Under the pieces are notes generated by a model. The model made no database searches and had not been told where the DNA came from. It saw only the letters and a program-made list of their open reading frames with translations. From Bacteroidales bacterium (GTDB taxonomy: Bacteria; Bacteroidota; Bacteroidia; Bacteroidales; WCHB1-69), in contig JAFXTE010000077.1 in NCBI GenBank assembly GCA_017525245.1, forward strand, positions 22,600 to 86,599: DNA of 64,000 nt. The letters run 5' to 3'. Shown in pieces: positions 15,610 to 25,622 of this stretch. Within the stretch, counting starts at the first letter, position 1, and every line of letters starts with the position of its first letter. Made by a program: the position numbers and the translations under genes.

Positions 15610-18600
15610 ATGAAATGCAAAGTACAATGGAAAATTCTATTGGCTATTCTGACGTTAATGTCAGGGAAAATGAGTGCTCAGCAACCAGAGGCGTATGGGC
15701 AGAATCGCAAAACTCAAGACAGTCAGATTGAACAACTGCTGCGGCAACAATATCAGGAGGTAAGTCCCTGGTTTGAGGAAGCTTACCGGGACTACCCGAC
15801 GCTTCCGCGAGGGGTGTTGGAGGCGGTGGCGTTCCAATATACCCGCTTTGACCCGAACGTGCGGATGGACACGGCGGAGGTGGATCCCTCGGAAATCCCC
15901 CGTACCTATTCCATCATGGGGTTGACCCTCCATGGGAAGGGGTTTTTCAGGGAGAATGCGCGGCTGTTGGCGGCCCAAAGTCCGTATCCGCTGGATGCGA
16001 TACTGTGGGATCCGGGAACGGCGGTCAAGGCCTACGCCTACGTGTTTGCCCGAAAACAGCGGGAGTACGGCTGCTTTGGCGACTCCTTGGAACAGTATCG
16101 GCGTATCTTCGAGGATCTCTGCGAGTTGCCGGTTCCAGACAGGCAGGGAGATGATTTTGCGATGAACAGCTTCCTTTATATGATATACTGGTTCTTGAGC
16201 GACCCGGATAACGCTACCTATGGCGGGCCTGCGCGAAAAGTGGATTTCGAACGGCTGTTCGGGGACGAATATGCACGGCTCCGAGGGAACAAGGCGGAGG
16301 TGCGTACGAATGACGGGGTCCGTTCCGGTACCGCCACAGACTATCCCGGCGCGATTTACAATCCCGCCGCGACGTGCAACTATACTTCCGGTAGGGGCGG
16401 GACGACCGTCACCGCGGTGACCATCCACTACACGCAGGGAACGTACTCGGGAGCCATCGCCTGGTTCCAGAACTGCAATGCGAAGGTTTCCGCCCATTAC
16501 GTCATCCGTTCTATTGACGGGCAGGTCACCCAGATGGTGCGCGAAGCGGACAAGGCGTGGCATGTGGGGGTGGCCAATAGCTACACAATCGGCATCGAGC
16601 ATGAGGCATACGGGGACATCGCCTCCTATTTCACCACGAACATGTATCAGTCGTCGGCGAACCTCGCGAAAGACATCTGCTCCCGCCGCAACAACATCAA
16701 CCCGCGTCGTGTTTTCTATCGCGACACGCTGGATGACGGGACCGTGCTGAACTACGGTGTCCACAGTCTCGGAGGGGCTACCGCCTGTACGCAAATCCGA
16801 GGACACCAGCATTTCCCGTCCCAGACGCACACGGATCCCGGCCCTTACTGGAACTGGAATCTGTACTACAAGCTGATCAACGACAACCCTACGGTCACCT
16901 TGTTGACCTCGCAGACGGGCATCTTGACGGATTCCGGCGGTCAGACGGGCAACTACGGTGACGATGAACGGAAGATGTACCACATCCATGTTGCGGGGGC
17001 GGACAGCATAGCGCTGGAGTTCCAACAGTTCGACTTGGAGCCGGACTACGATTTCCTGTGGATTTACAACGGCGCTTCGGAGTTCTCCCCGTTGCTCGGG
17101 CGTTGGAACACCTACTCGCCGGGCCGTGTGGTGGCGGCAGGAGAAGACATGACGGTGGAGTTCCGCTCAGACTGCGCCACGACAGCCGCCGGCTGGAGGG
17201 CGCAATGGTCCGCCTGTCAGCAGTCTCCTGGTGGAGATAGTGACGACGGCGGCGAGGACATAGGAGGAAACGGTGGTGACGACGATGGTGGTACTGGCGA
17301 TGGTGGAGATGGTGGTGATTCTGGCGGAGGTGATGACCAAGAAGAGGAAGAGGACGATTCGGAGGAGGAACCACCGGTGGTGGACCACGCCAACCCGCAG
17401 ACACAGATCAACCTCGACCAAACCCAGTGGATCACGCGTGATTTTGATGCGACCTTCACAGATACGGATGACTCCGGCATCAAATGGGCCTTCTACCAGA
17501 TTATGGAGTCCGACGGGGTGGGGTGGTATGCCCACGGCGACCAAGGCTTCCTCTGCGACAATTTCGACCATACTCTGAATCCGAACGTGTGGGTGAACAA
17601 CACATCCAATCATTGGGCGGTATATGATGGTGCTTTGTGCCAAAACAATACCTCTACGGAATACTCTGGTGTGGCGGCACATTATAACGGCTCCGCACAC
17701 ACGGCCTATCTGTTCGACTTTTTCCTGGAATTCAATGGCGGGGAGAAGTGCTCGTTCTTCTTCAATTGCAACAATGCCCCCTCATTGACCTCCTTGTTTT
17801 CGGGGTATGAGGTCTGTTTCGACAAATCCAACCATACCGTCAGCGTATATCGGCTCATATTGGGATCCAAACGGCTGCTGAAGAAAAACGAACTGGTCTA
17901 TTTTATGGATGAGACCTCCTATTTCTGCCGGGTCATCTATGACCATTCCAGAGGGGAAATTATCGTGATGCGGCACGGGAACAAGCTGTTGCGGACGGTG
18001 GACAATGTGCTTGCCACCACAACGGACTCCTATATCGGCTTTGTGACGCGGCGCGCATCGGTTTGCGTGGATAATCTGCGGGTATATGGCTCACGTACCT
18101 CGTCTGTCCATATCACGGTCGGCAATGCGAGTACATGCAACATACAAACGCAAGCGGTACATGGGCTTGGACGTGCCAAGTTGAAGTCTGTGGTGGTGGA
18201 CAGGGCGTACAAGTTCTCAACATTAGCGGAGAGGATGTTGCGTGTTGACTATACGGCCCCGCCCGCAGTCGCGGATATCACACTGCAGCTGAACTACGAA
18301 ACACTGTTTGATGGCTCCCAGCAGGTGCATGTCTCCGCCTCGTGGCCCCCTTCTTCCGATGAACAATCCGGCGTCTGTCATTACTATTACCATAATTCCC
18401 CTTGCAACCATTGCCAGTGGAATCCGAACTGGACTGATAACATTACGTTGTTGTCCTGCCACGATTGTTACACCTATACGGCCGACCAAATTGTCTCTTT
18501 CAGCGTTATTGTGGAGAACATTGCTGGATTGCGCTCGCCTGCCACCACAAAAATGCTGGGTCAAAATATTAGTCAAAATGCTATGAAAAAGAATCCAAAA

Positions 18601-18849
18601 ATACAATTCTCGCTCTATGGCGGAAAGAATTTGGTGATAGATTGTCCTTCAACAGATTCTGACTTTGAAGAGATTCGGAAACCGATACGCTATGATGTTT
18701 TTGACATGTCTGGCAGAAAATTGATGAGCGGTGAGTTTGCCGGGCACGCCACGGTTGGGTTGTCTCATTTGAGCGGAGGAATTTATCTGTTCCGTTTCGT
18801 ACGGGGTAACACACTCTTGTCCACCGAAAAAATTGTGCTGCCAAACTGA
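15610..18849 (+). CDS. Secreted N-acetylmuramoyl-L-alanine amidase with T9SS sorting domain
   Basis: A 1079-aa multidomain exported protein. Signal peptide 1-23; an alpha-helical region (30-240); an amidase_2 domain (about 262-410) with zinc-ligand candidates in TIHYTQ and HTDPG and the IGIEHEA motif; a CUB-like beta-sandwich (430-535); an Asp/Gly/Glu-rich linker (538-588); a large beta region (590-990); and a C-terminal type IX secretion domain (about 997-1079) with YDVFDMSGRKL and LSGGIYLFRF. It should cleave the amide bond between muramic acid and peptide, and be sorted to the cell surface or outside by the T9SS. The acidic linker may bind calcium. A role in attacking other bacteria or in cell-wall turnover is not settled by the sequence. 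Confidence 0.88.
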   Translation: MKCKVQWKILLAILTLMSGKMSAQQPEAYGQNRKTQDSQIEQLLRQQYQEVSPWFEEAYRDYPTLPRGVLEAVAFQYTRFDPNVRMDTAEVDPSEIPRTYSIMGLTLHGKGFFRENARLLAAQSPYPLDAILWDPGTAVKAYAYVFARKQREYGCFGDSLEQYRRIFEDLCELPVPDRQGDDFAMNSFLYMIYWFLSDPDNATYGGPARKVDFERLFGDEYARLRGNKAEVRTNDGVRSGTATDYPGAIYNPAATCNYTSGRGGTTVTAVTIHYTQGTYSGAIAWFQNCNAKVSAHYVIRSIDGQVTQMVREADKAWHVGVANSYTIGIEHEAYGDIASYFTTNMYQSSANLAKDICSRRNNINPRRVFYRDTLDDGTVLNYGVHSLGGATACTQIRGHQHFPSQTHTDPGPYWNWNLYYKLINDNPTVTLLTSQTGILTDSGGQTGNYGDDERKMYHIHVAGADSIALEFQQFDLEPDYDFLWIYNGASEFSPLLGRWNTYSPGRVVAAGEDMTVEFRSDCATTAAGWRAQWSACQQSPGGDSDDGGEDIGGNGGDDDGGTGDGGDGGDSGGGDDQEEEEDDSEEEPPVVDHANPQTQINLDQTQWITRDFDATFTDTDDSGIKWAFYQIMESDGVGWYAHGDQGFLCDNFDHTLNPNVWVNNTSNHWAVYDGALCQNNTSTEYSGVAAHYNGSAHTAYLFDFFLEFNGGEKCSFFFNCNNAPSLTSLFSGYEVCFDKSNHTVSVYRLILGSKRLLKKNELVYFMDETSYFCRVIYDHSRGEIIVMRHGNKLLRTVDNVLATTTDSYIGFVTRRASVCVDNLRVYGSRTSSVHITVGNASTCNIQTQAVHGLGRAKLKSVVVDRAYKFSTLAERMLRVDYTAPPAVADITLQLNYETLFDGSQQVHVSASWPPSSDEQSGVCHYYYHNSPCNHCQWNPNWTDNITLLSCHDCYTYTADQIVSFSVIVENIAGLRSPATTKMLGQNISQNAMKKNPKIQFSLYGGKNLVIDCPSTDSDFEEIRKPIRYDVFDMSGRKLMSGEFAGHATVGLSHLSGGIYLFRFVRGNTLLSTEKIVLPN

Positions 18850-18909
18850 TTTTTTTCTATTTTCGCCGTTTGAAAAAAAATGGATTCATATCATTGAAAC
18901 AATCTGATT

Positions 18910-19653
18910 ATGAGATATTTTGACAGTAAAGTGCTGGACAATCAACAGGTGGCTGAAGACATTTTTGTGCTACGTGTGGAACACAATGGCGCGGAGGCGA
19001 AGGCGGGACAGTTCTATATGTTGAAGAGCTGGGACAAGGAGCTTACGTTGATGCGTCCGATCAGTGTTTTTAAGGCGGAAAAGGATGAACTGTGGTTCAT
19101 GTACCGCCTGGTCGGTAAAGGCACCCAAATTCTGTCACTGTTGGAGAAAGGTGCGTCTATCAAGTTGCTGGGACCATGCGGGAACGGCTATCCATGCGAG
19201 AAACTCTCCGGAAAAGTGGCTGTCGTCGGTGGTGGATTGGGCGTCCCCCCGTTGTGCGAGACTTCCAGACAGCTGACCCAGGCTGGCGTCACGGTTGATG
19301 CTTACCTCGGCTTCCGGGATGTCCTTTTCGGCGTGGAGGATTTTGAGCCGTGGTGCGACAGTATCTTCGTCTCCACCGAAAAAGGAGAAGAGGGCTACAA
19401 AGGATTTGTCACAGATCTGCTGAAACCGGAAGGATACGATTGCGTGATCACCTGCGGACCTGAAATCATGATGCGCAAGGTCGCCGCGATGTGCGCGGAA
19501 GCCGCTGTCCCCTGTTACTGCTCGTTGGAGCATCGGATGGCCTGCGGCCTCGGCGCCTGCCTCGGCTGCAGCATCCGCACCCAAAACGGCATGAAACGTG
19601 TCTGCAAAGACGGCCCGGTCTTCCTCAGCACCGAACTGCTGTGGAATAGTTAG
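18910..19653 (+). CDS. pyrK: Dihydroorotate dehydrogenase electron-transfer subunit
   Basis: A 247-aa ferredoxin-reductase-like subunit that passes electrons from dihydroorotate dehydrogenase B to NAD+. FAD-binding barrel (1-95, with MRPISVF), nucleotide-binding part with VVGGGLGVPPL (105-115), and a 2Fe-2S cluster formed by Cys212, Cys217, Cys220 and Cys232. It is followed by pyrD, its catalytic partner, after about 120 bp of short repeats. Pathway: de novo pyrimidine synthesis. Confidence 0.93.
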   Translation: MRYFDSKVLDNQQVAEDIFVLRVEHNGAEAKAGQFYMLKSWDKELTLMRPISVFKAEKDELWFMYRLVGKGTQILSLLEKGASIKLLGPCGNGYPCEKLSGKVAVVGGGLGVPPLCETSRQLTQAGVTVDAYLGFRDVLFGVEDFEPWCDSIFVSTEKGEEGYKGFVTDLLKPEGYDCVITCGPEIMMRKVAAMCAEAAVPCYCSLEHRMACGLGACLGCSIRTQNGMKRVCKDGPVFLSTELLWNS

Positions 19654-19774
19654 TAGTTAGCAGTTAGTAGTTAGTAGTTAGCAGTTAGCAGTTGGCTTTG
19701 AGCCAATAGTCATAGTCTAAGTCTAAGTCATAGTCTAAGTTATAGTCATAGTCATAGTTATAGTCATAGTCATA
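19649..19774 (+). repeat. GTTAGCA and AGTCTA/AGTCAT tandem repeats between pyrK and pyrD
   Basis: GTTAGTA/GTTAGCA heptamers overlap the pyrK stop and run to about 19696. After a short break, 6-nt units of the AGTCTA and AGTCAT type run up to the pyrD ATG. Confidence 0.9.
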
Positions 19775-20686
19775 ATGGATAAATCAATCAATCTGTCAGT
19801 GAATATCGCGGGAGTCCCGTTCAAGAATCCGGTCATTGCCGCATCAGGGACTTTCGGGTTCGGTGAAGAATATAATGAACTGTATGATGTCGGGTGTCTG
19901 GGCGGAATCTGCTCCAAAGGCCTGACCCTTCATCCGAAAGACGGGAACGAAGGCATTCGGGTTTGGGAAACGGCCTCAGGGATGATGAACAGCGTGGGTT
20001 TGCAGAATCCGGGCGTTGAGTATTTCATTGAGAATGATATTCCCTTGATGCGCCGTTTCGGGAATGTGCTGATTGCCAATATGGGCGGTCACAGCTTGGA
20101 AGATTATGTCACCGGCGCTTCAATGCTTTCCGCTGCCGATATCGACATGCTGGAACTGAACATCTCCTGTCCGAACGTGAAGAGCGGCGGCATGGCTTTC
20201 GGCATCAAAGCGGATGTGGCGCACGATGTGGTCAAAGAGGTGCGTGCGGTCTGCAAGAAACCCCTGATAGTCAAGCTGTCCCCGAATGCGGAGAACATTC
20301 TGGAAATGGCCAAGGCGTGTGAGGATGCCGGTGCGGATGCGCTTTCGCTGGTCAACACGTTCCAGGCCATGGCCATCGACATACGCAAACGGAAACCGGT
20401 CTTCAACAATGTCTATGCCGGACTGTCGGGCGCGGCCATCAAGCCGATCGCGCTCCGCATGGTCCATTCGGTCTGCAAACAGGTCCGTGTTCCCGTGATC
20501 GGGATTGGCGGAATCTACACGGCGGAGGATGTCCTCGAATTCATGATGGCGGGTGCCAGCGCCGTGCAGATCGGCACCGTGAATTTTAACGACCCGCTCG
20601 CCGGCAAGAATGTGCTCGAGGATTTGTCCGCACTCTGCCAGCGTGAGGGAATTGTTGACATAAACGAAATCAAAGGGATATGCTAA
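19775..20686 (+). CDS. pyrD: Dihydroorotate dehydrogenase B catalytic subunit
   Basis: A 303-aa class 1B enzyme with FMN barrel, oxidising dihydroorotate to orotate with PyrK. Seen: [13 protein letters not shown] (18-30), SKGLTL (47-52), [11 protein letters not shown] with the expected catalytic Cys132, and the phosphate-binding end [12 protein letters not shown]. The stop overlaps the next gene by 7 bp. Confidence 0.95.
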   Translation: MDKSINLSVNIAGVPFKNPVIAASGTFGFGEEYNELYDVGCLGGICSKGLTLHPKDGNEGIRVWETASGMMNSVGLQNPGVEYFIENDIPLMRRFGNVLIANMGGHSLEDYVTGASMLSAADIDMLELNISCPNVKSGGMAFGIKADVAHDVVKEVRAVCKKPLIVKLSPNAENILEMAKACEDAGADALSLVNTFQAMAIDIRKRKPVFNNVYAGLSGAAIKPIALRMVHSVCKQVRVPVIGIGGIYTAEDVLEFMMAGASAVQIGTVNFNDPLAGKNVLEDLSALCQREGIVDINEIKGIC

Positions 20687-21756
20687 ATCGTTTTCGGAAT
20701 TTATGGATGCTGCTCATTTGCATGGGCTTAACCGTTTATGGATACGGCCAGTCGTCGGTCACGCAGCCGCCTAACCCGGGATTCGAGAACTGGCCCGGCA
20801 GCGAGACCAGCTCCCCTGCGGGATGGCATTCTTACGACGAGGCCTCAGGAATCTTCGCCAGCACCGTCTCCAACAAAAGCGGCGGAGACCAGCCCTCCCT
20901 GCAACGGGTCAGCGGCCGTTTCGGGAAAAACGCCGTGGTGATCCGCTGCAACAAGGTCATCGGGGTCGCCGCCAATGGCGCGCTGACCTGCGGACGCGTG
21001 TGCATGGCGGCGATGGGCGCCTCCAGTCCGAAAAACTATTGCTTCACCGACAGGGCGAACGGTTATGCCTACAAGTTCACCGCCCGTCCGGATTCGGTCT
21101 ATTTCTGGGCCAAGTTCAAAATGAAAGGAAATGTGACAGCTTCCGCCAAAGCACATCTGCACACCGACTGTGACTTCCGGGATTTTGTGGATATCGGCCA
21201 GCCGTCTGACATCGCCTCCGCGATTTTCTATTTCCAGGACAAGGGGAACGGCCAATGGCATCAGTACAAGCAGGCGTTCAAGGCATTCGCCTCCCCGCAA
21301 AAGGCCACAGCAGAGCAGGCTCCAATCCCCACACTCAACAACTGGACCCGTCGGCCAAGCTATCTGCTATTCTCCTTTACCACAAATCGTTATGTGATGA
21401 AAGGAACTAAGGGGGACGCGCTCTACATCGACAATATCCAGTTTATATACAACAAGAAATTGTCCATGCTGTATATCGATGGAATGGATCTTCCCGATTT
21501 TTCAGGCGATAGGGATGAGTATGTCTGTTTCTATGATCCCAAAAATATCCCCTTGTTGCCTCATGTTGATGCGCAAACTGAATCCCCCAGAGCGGAGGTC
21601 TCAATTCGTCAGGCCACGATGGCTAATCCCGTGGCAGAGGTGACGGTCACCCACGATGATGTGTTATTGGGTGACGCTTTGCCGAAAGTGTACAGGATTG
21701 TTTTCCTCCCGCAATACTCTTTCCCGCTGGCTCATAACGAACAAGGCGTCCAATAG
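20680..21756 (+). CDS. Secreted PCMD-like protein
   Basis: 358 aa with signal peptide (1-24). The mature N-terminus [10 protein letters not shown], followed by a beta-sandwich with cysteines and a [12 protein letters not shown] strand, resembles PCMD-type (putative carbohydrate metabolism domain) proteins of Bacteroidota. No sorting domain was recognised at the C-terminus. Its start overlaps the end of pyrD by 7 bp, an odd coupling of a housekeeping gene with an exported protein. Substrate and function unknown. Confidence 0.65.
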   Translation: MLNRFRNLWMLLICMGLTVYGYGQSSVTQPPNPGFENWPGSETSSPAGWHSYDEASGIFASTVSNKSGGDQPSLQRVSGRFGKNAVVIRCNKVIGVAANGALTCGRVCMAAMGASSPKNYCFTDRANGYAYKFTARPDSVYFWAKFKMKGNVTASAKAHLHTDCDFRDFVDIGQPSDIASAIFYFQDKGNGQWHQYKQAFKAFASPQKATAEQAPIPTLNNWTRRPSYLLFSFTTNRYVMKGTKGDALYIDNIQFIYNKKLSMLYIDGMDLPDFSGDRDEYVCFYDPKNIPLLPHVDAQTESPRAEVSIRQATMANPVAEVTVTHDDVLLGDALPKVYRIVFLPQYSFPLAHNEQGVQ

Positions 21757-21831
21757 TGCGGGAACTTTTGTACAATAAAGTGATTGTTTGTGCGTTATCA
21801 GTTTCTCATTTGAAATATAAGAACAGCAAAA

Positions 21832-22428
21832 ATGAAAGGTCTTCCAGTGAAATTCGCCCTGTTTCTATTCGTGTCTTTTATAACATTGAACATGTTTACC
21901 GTCGGTAAAGCCAAGGGTCAAGTGGCTTTGGGCATAAAGGCGGCTGGTAACATGACTAATTACATGAACCTCACAAACATGGATTTCGGTATGGAAGCCG
22001 GTGTTTTTATGAGGCTTGGGAACAAGCTCTTTTTTCAGCCCGAAGTGAATTATGTGTTCAAGAATTCCACTTTCAAGGAGAATGCTATAGAGGAGATATC
22101 CACTAATGAGAAATTGCGACAGCACACTATAGCAGTCCCCTTATTGCTGGGTTTCCATTTCATAAACAAGGAAAATTTCAAATTCCACTTTACAGTAGGT
22201 CCTCGCTTTAATTTCAGAATCTCCGACAATGTGGTTGGCACCGACTGGAAAGCAGGGGCTCTGCAGTGGGGAGGACAGATTGGTCTTGGAATTGATGTAT
22301 GGCGGTTTGCTTTTGATGTAAGTTATTGTATAGCAGCGGATAACTTTCGCAATTCGGTTACGACCGTCACCCATACTCAAATGGCCAATACCATACTTTT
22401 TTCGCTGGGTTTCAAGTTCTTGAAATAA
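21832..22428 (+). CDS. Outer-membrane beta-barrel protein (PorT/OmpW-like type)
   Basis: 198 aa with a signal peptide (about 1-29). It has alternating amphipathic strands such as LFFQPEVNYVF and FHFTVGPRFNFRI, and ends in a strand with terminal aromatic (FSLGFKFLK), typical of small eight-stranded barrels in Bacteroidota (outer membrane beta-barrel domain 2). It lies 48 bp before an ECF sigma factor gene. Function not assignable. Confidence 0.8.
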   Translation: MKGLPVKFALFLFVSFITLNMFTVGKAKGQVALGIKAAGNMTNYMNLTNMDFGMEAGVFMRLGNKLFFQPEVNYVFKNSTFKENAIEEISTNEKLRQHTIAVPLLLGFHFINKENFKFHFTVGPRFNFRISDNVVGTDWKAGALQWGGQIGLGIDVWRFAFDVSYCIAADNFRNSVTTVTHTQMANTILFSLGFKFLK

Positions 22429-22430
22429 TT

Positions 22431-22470
22431 TTCGGTTGTCACCCAAGATTCGGTTGTCAAAATACGTTTG
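22431..22470 (+). promoter_or_regulatory. Direct repeat and -7 box before the ECF sigma gene
   Basis: TTCGGTTGTCA occurs twice (22431-22441 and 22449-22459), 18 bp apart, just before TACGTTTG (22463-22470), a -7 match. The repeat could be an activator or autoregulatory site. Confidence 0.45.
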
Positions 22471-22476
22471 TATAAA

Positions 22477-23031
22477 ATGAAAGAGCAGTCGGAAGTGTTG
22501 CAGTGGGTTCAAGACTGTCGTAGCGGCAGTACTCGTGCGCAACACAAACTGTTCAAGTACTTTTACAGCAGTGTCATGAGTGTGTGCATGCGCTATGCCG
22601 GAAGTACGGACGAGGCCGCCGATATGCTCAACGAAGGTTTCTTGAAAGTGTTTTCTAACCTTGACAAATATGAAAACTCAGGTTCTTTTGAGGCGTGGCT
22701 GAAACGGGTCGTGTGCAACGCCGCACTGGATTACCGGCGTAAGTATGATAGGAATGTCAATCTGGTGGACATTGACGATGTTCAGGACTCCCATTTTTCG
22801 GATTACAATGTGAATGACGCCATATCGAAGATTTCTTCGGAGGAAATTGTCGGGTTAATCCAGCAGTTGCCGCCGGTCACGCGGGTTGTGTTCAACATGT
22901 TCGTTTTCGAGGGGTTCTCGCATCGCGAAATCGCCCAACAGTTAGACATTTCAGAGAATACGTCTGCATGGCATGTGAATCAGGCCAGATGTCGCCTCAA
23001 GGAATCCATAAAACTGTATGACAATGAATGA
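22477..23031 (+). CDS. ECF RNA polymerase sigma factor
   Basis: 184 aa from the ATG at 22477 (a TTG at 22468 is in frame but lies inside the -7 box). Sigma region 2 is at about 15-80 (DEAADMLNEGFLKVF), and region 4 with a helix-turn-helix at about 120-180 (EGFSHREIAQQLDIS). Its stop overlaps the following gene, which encodes a one-span membrane protein. Sigma/anti-sigma pairs with this layout respond to envelope signals. Confidence 0.9.
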   Translation: MKEQSEVLQWVQDCRSGSTRAQHKLFKYFYSSVMSVCMRYAGSTDEAADMLNEGFLKVFSNLDKYENSGSFEAWLKRVVCNAALDYRRKYDRNVNLVDIDDVQDSHFSDYNVNDAISKISSEEIVGLIQQLPPVTRVVFNMFVFEGFSHREIAQQLDISENTSAWHVNQARCRLKESIKLYDNE

Positions 23032-23539
23032 TATGACGGATTTTGACAAACTGATTAAAGAGAAAGCGGGACAAGCCTCCTATCCTTACGATAAGGCAGC
23101 TTGGAAGCAGTATAAGCGTAAAGCGGGGTTGCATGGCGGGGCTGCAAAGTATTGGGTGCTTGGGGCTGCCTCCATTGTTGCTGTTGGCACTTTTCTTCTG
23201 CTTAAACAGGGGCATCAAGCACCTCCTCCTTCTGTCCAACCTACACAAACTGTAGTATCCGCAGTAGATTCCGGATTGGCTTTGCAGAATGCCTCAAGCG
23301 AAGTGGCGGAGGACACATTGGCAATACAGGAAATACATGCGGTTTCAAAAGGCGCACATTCCGTTTCTCAAAAAAATATTGAAAAAATCGTAGAACAACC
23401 ACAAGCTTTGTTGAAAGACACATCCAAAGTCATCGGAAAAGTCACCTACGGGAAACCGATTGTCATCGATGTGGACACGATAACACGTATGGTCCCTACA
23501 GATGAAGAATTGAAAAAAGGGCATAGCCGGTTGTTCTGA
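23018..23539 (+). CDS. Putative anti-sigma factor, single-span membrane protein
   Basis: 173 aa: a cytoplasmic N-terminal part (1-43), one membrane helix (about 44-61, VLGAASIVAVGTFLLL), and a Pro/Thr/Ser-rich extracytoplasmic part. It overlaps the sigma factor gene (ATGs at 23018 and 23024 both possible). The N-terminal part (YPYDKAAWKQYKRKAG) resembles those of Bacteroidota anti-sigma-like proteins. The role is inferred from topology and gene pairing; there is no ZAS zinc motif. Confidence 0.6.
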   Translation: MTMNDMTDFDKLIKEKAGQASYPYDKAAWKQYKRKAGLHGGAAKYWVLGAASIVAVGTFLLLKQGHQAPPPSVQPTQTVVSAVDSGLALQNASSEVAEDTLAIQEIHAVSKGAHSVSQKNIEKIVEQPQALLKDTSKVIGKVTYGKPIVIDVDTITRMVPTDEELKKGHSRLF

Positions 23540-23542
23540 AAT

Positions 23543-23577
23543 TTTGGAGGATGGTTGCACTTTTTTTTGTACTTTTG
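23543..23577 (+). promoter_or_regulatory. Promoter of yidC
   Basis: TTTG (23543-23546) and TACTTTTG (23570-23577), 23 bp apart, 22 bp before the ATG. Confidence 0.6.
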
Positions 23578-23598
23578 CCGCCAATTTAAATTTGGAAA

Positions 23599-25542
23599 AT
23601 GGATAAGAATACGGTAATAGGTCTGTTGCTGATTTTCGCCCTGTTTATGGGCTTCAGCTTCTACCAGACCTCTCAGATGAAGAAGCAGAAAGCCGCGCAA
23701 GAAGCGCAGATGTTGGAAGAAATTGAGAAAGAGACGGCGGAAACCGCAAAGACACTCTCCTTGGACAATCAGTCGGACACGGCCGGTGTCCCTGTCGCAC
23801 CCACCGCAACGGCAGCACTCACCCCCGCACAACGTTTCTCTAACGCCCAAGTCTCCGAAGACGGTGACTATATGGTTGAGACCGCCAAGGCTTACTACTT
23901 CTTCAGCAAGAAAGGAGGCTACCTCAAACAAATCGAACTTAAGGATGTCTATCGCTACACGCCGAAGGACTCCGCCAAGCAACCCCTTGTGATTTACGAA
24001 GGCGGCTCCAACAGCATGGCTATCAAGCTGATGCTCCGCGACCAGTCGGAAATCTCCACCGGTGATTGCTATTTTTTGGCCAATGCGGATGAACTTGTGG
24101 TGGATGAGCAACACAACAAACTCTCCCTCAGACTCTATCCTAACGCCGGCACCGACAGTACAAAGTGTCAGGTTCTTGACCAAAAATCCTACATTGAGTA
24201 TCTTTATACATTCTCCAATGACGACTATAAGTTCGACTATGAAATCAATGTCGTCAATATGGAGCCTTACCTCTACCCGAACCGCCGGGCCTTTACGATA
24301 CAGTGGCAGGCGCAGCCCAAGTGTGTGGAGAAAAATTTCGATTATGAGAAGAACATCACCTCTGTATATTATATGGATAACAGCGATGATGTCGGCAACT
24401 TAGATGAGCGTAAGCCTGACAAAAAGGATTTCACCGCCCCGCTGAAGTGGGTCTCCTTCAAACAGCAGTTCTTCACCACCTGTTTGGTGTCTAAGGAGGT
24501 CCCGTTCTCTTCCGGTTCCCTGTCGGTGCAAATTCCCGAAGACAGACGTGACAACATTCTGAAAGACTGCACCGCCGACCTTGATTTCGAGGTCGCCGAC
24601 TTGAACAAAGGGCATTTCGGTATGTACATGTACGTGGGACCGAACCAGTACCGTTTACTCAAGGAGTACGATACGAAGTTAGAGCGTCAGGTTCCGCTTG
24701 GTTGGGGTTTCTTCCTGTTGCATTGGGTAAACCGTTTCATCATCATCCCGATTTTCAACTGGTTGGAAGCGTACGGATTGAGCTACGGAATCATCATTCT
24801 GATACTCACCATTTTCATCAAGATAGTGGTGCTGCCGGTGAGTTACAAGACGTATATGTCATCGGCGAAGATGCGTGTTTTGAAGCCTGAGATTGAGGCG
24901 ATAAATGCGAAATACCCGAAAGACGAGGACATGATGAAGAAGCAACAGGCCACGATGCAACTATATCGTAGCGCAGGTGTCAAACCGGCTGGCGGTTGCG
25001 TGCCGATGCTGCTGCAAATGCCTATCCTCATTGCCATGTATCGCTTTTTCCCTGCCGCATACGAGTTGCGCCAGCAGTCGTTCCTGTGGGCAGAAGATCT
25101 CTCCACGTATGATTCTATCTGGGATTTCGGCCGCAGCATCCCGCTCTATGGCGATCACGTCAGCCTTTTCACGCTGCTGATGACTGCCGCCACGATAGTA
25201 TATACTTGGCTGAACAACAAGTTGATGGCCCCCACGCAGGGCAATAAGGACCAGCAACGTATGATGAACATCATGATGTATATGATGCCTATCATGTTCC
25301 TGTTCATGTTCAACAATTTCGCATCCGCTCTTACTTACTATTATCTGCTCTTCAACCTTGTCACATTCCTGCAGATGTTCATCTTCCGTGTTGCAGTCGA
25401 TGAGAACAAACTTCGCGCCAAAATGCAGGAGAATATGAAGAAGCCCGTCAAGAAATCCAAATGGCAGCTGAAGATGGAAGAATTGCAAAAACAGCAGGCG
25501 CAAATGCTTAAACAACAGCAACAATCACAAAAAAGAAAATAA
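23599..25542 (+). CDS. yidC: Membrane protein insertase YidC
   Basis: 647 aa. N-terminal membrane helix (5-22), a large periplasmic domain (about 80-350), then the conserved insertase core (about 365-600) with FIKIVVLPVSYKTYMSSAKM and GGCVPMLLQMPILIAMYRFF. A Gln/Lys-rich basic tail may bind ribosomes. It inserts inner-membrane proteins alone or with SecYEG. Length normal for Bacteroidota. Confidence 0.97.
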   Translation: MDKNTVIGLLLIFALFMGFSFYQTSQMKKQKAAQEAQMLEEIEKETAETAKTLSLDNQSDTAGVPVAPTATAALTPAQRFSNAQVSEDGDYMVETAKAYYFFSKKGGYLKQIELKDVYRYTPKDSAKQPLVIYEGGSNSMAIKLMLRDQSEISTGDCYFLANADELVVDEQHNKLSLRLYPNAGTDSTKCQVLDQKSYIEYLYTFSNDDYKFDYEINVVNMEPYLYPNRRAFTIQWQAQPKCVEKNFDYEKNITSVYYMDNSDDVGNLDERKPDKKDFTAPLKWVSFKQQFFTTCLVSKEVPFSSGSLSVQIPEDRRDNILKDCTADLDFEVADLNKGHFGMYMYVGPNQYRLLKEYDTKLERQVPLGWGFFLLHWVNRFIIIPIFNWLEAYGLSYGIIILILTIFIKIVVLPVSYKTYMSSAKMRVLKPEIEAINAKYPKDEDMMKKQQATMQLYRSAGVKPAGGCVPMLLQMPILIAMYRFFPAAYELRQQSFLWAEDLSTYDSIWDFGRSIPLYGDHVSLFTLLMTAATIVYTWLNNKLMAPTQGNKDQQRMMNIMMYMMPIMFLFMFNNFASALTYYYLLFNLVTFLQMFIFRVAVDENKLRAKMQENMKKPVKKSKWQLKMEELQKQQAQMLKQQQQSQKRK

Positions 25543-25580
25543 TTTTTGAAAAAAGATGGCAAAGTGAACGAAATTTCCGT

Positions 25581-25588
25581 ACTTTTGC
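25581..25588 (+). promoter_or_regulatory. -7 box of the DUF3276 gene
   Basis: TACTTTTG followed by CGG, about 35 bp before the ATG at 25623. The -33 element is not clear. Confidence 0.5.
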
Positions 25589-25622
25589 GGTCTCATTTGA
25601 ATCAATAAAAGTATTAGACATT

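Noticed and set aside
15661-17025. 454-aa open frame on minus, opposite the amidase
   Set aside because: Composition biased (R, V, H), no signal or domain; the amidase frame carries motifs and a signal peptide.
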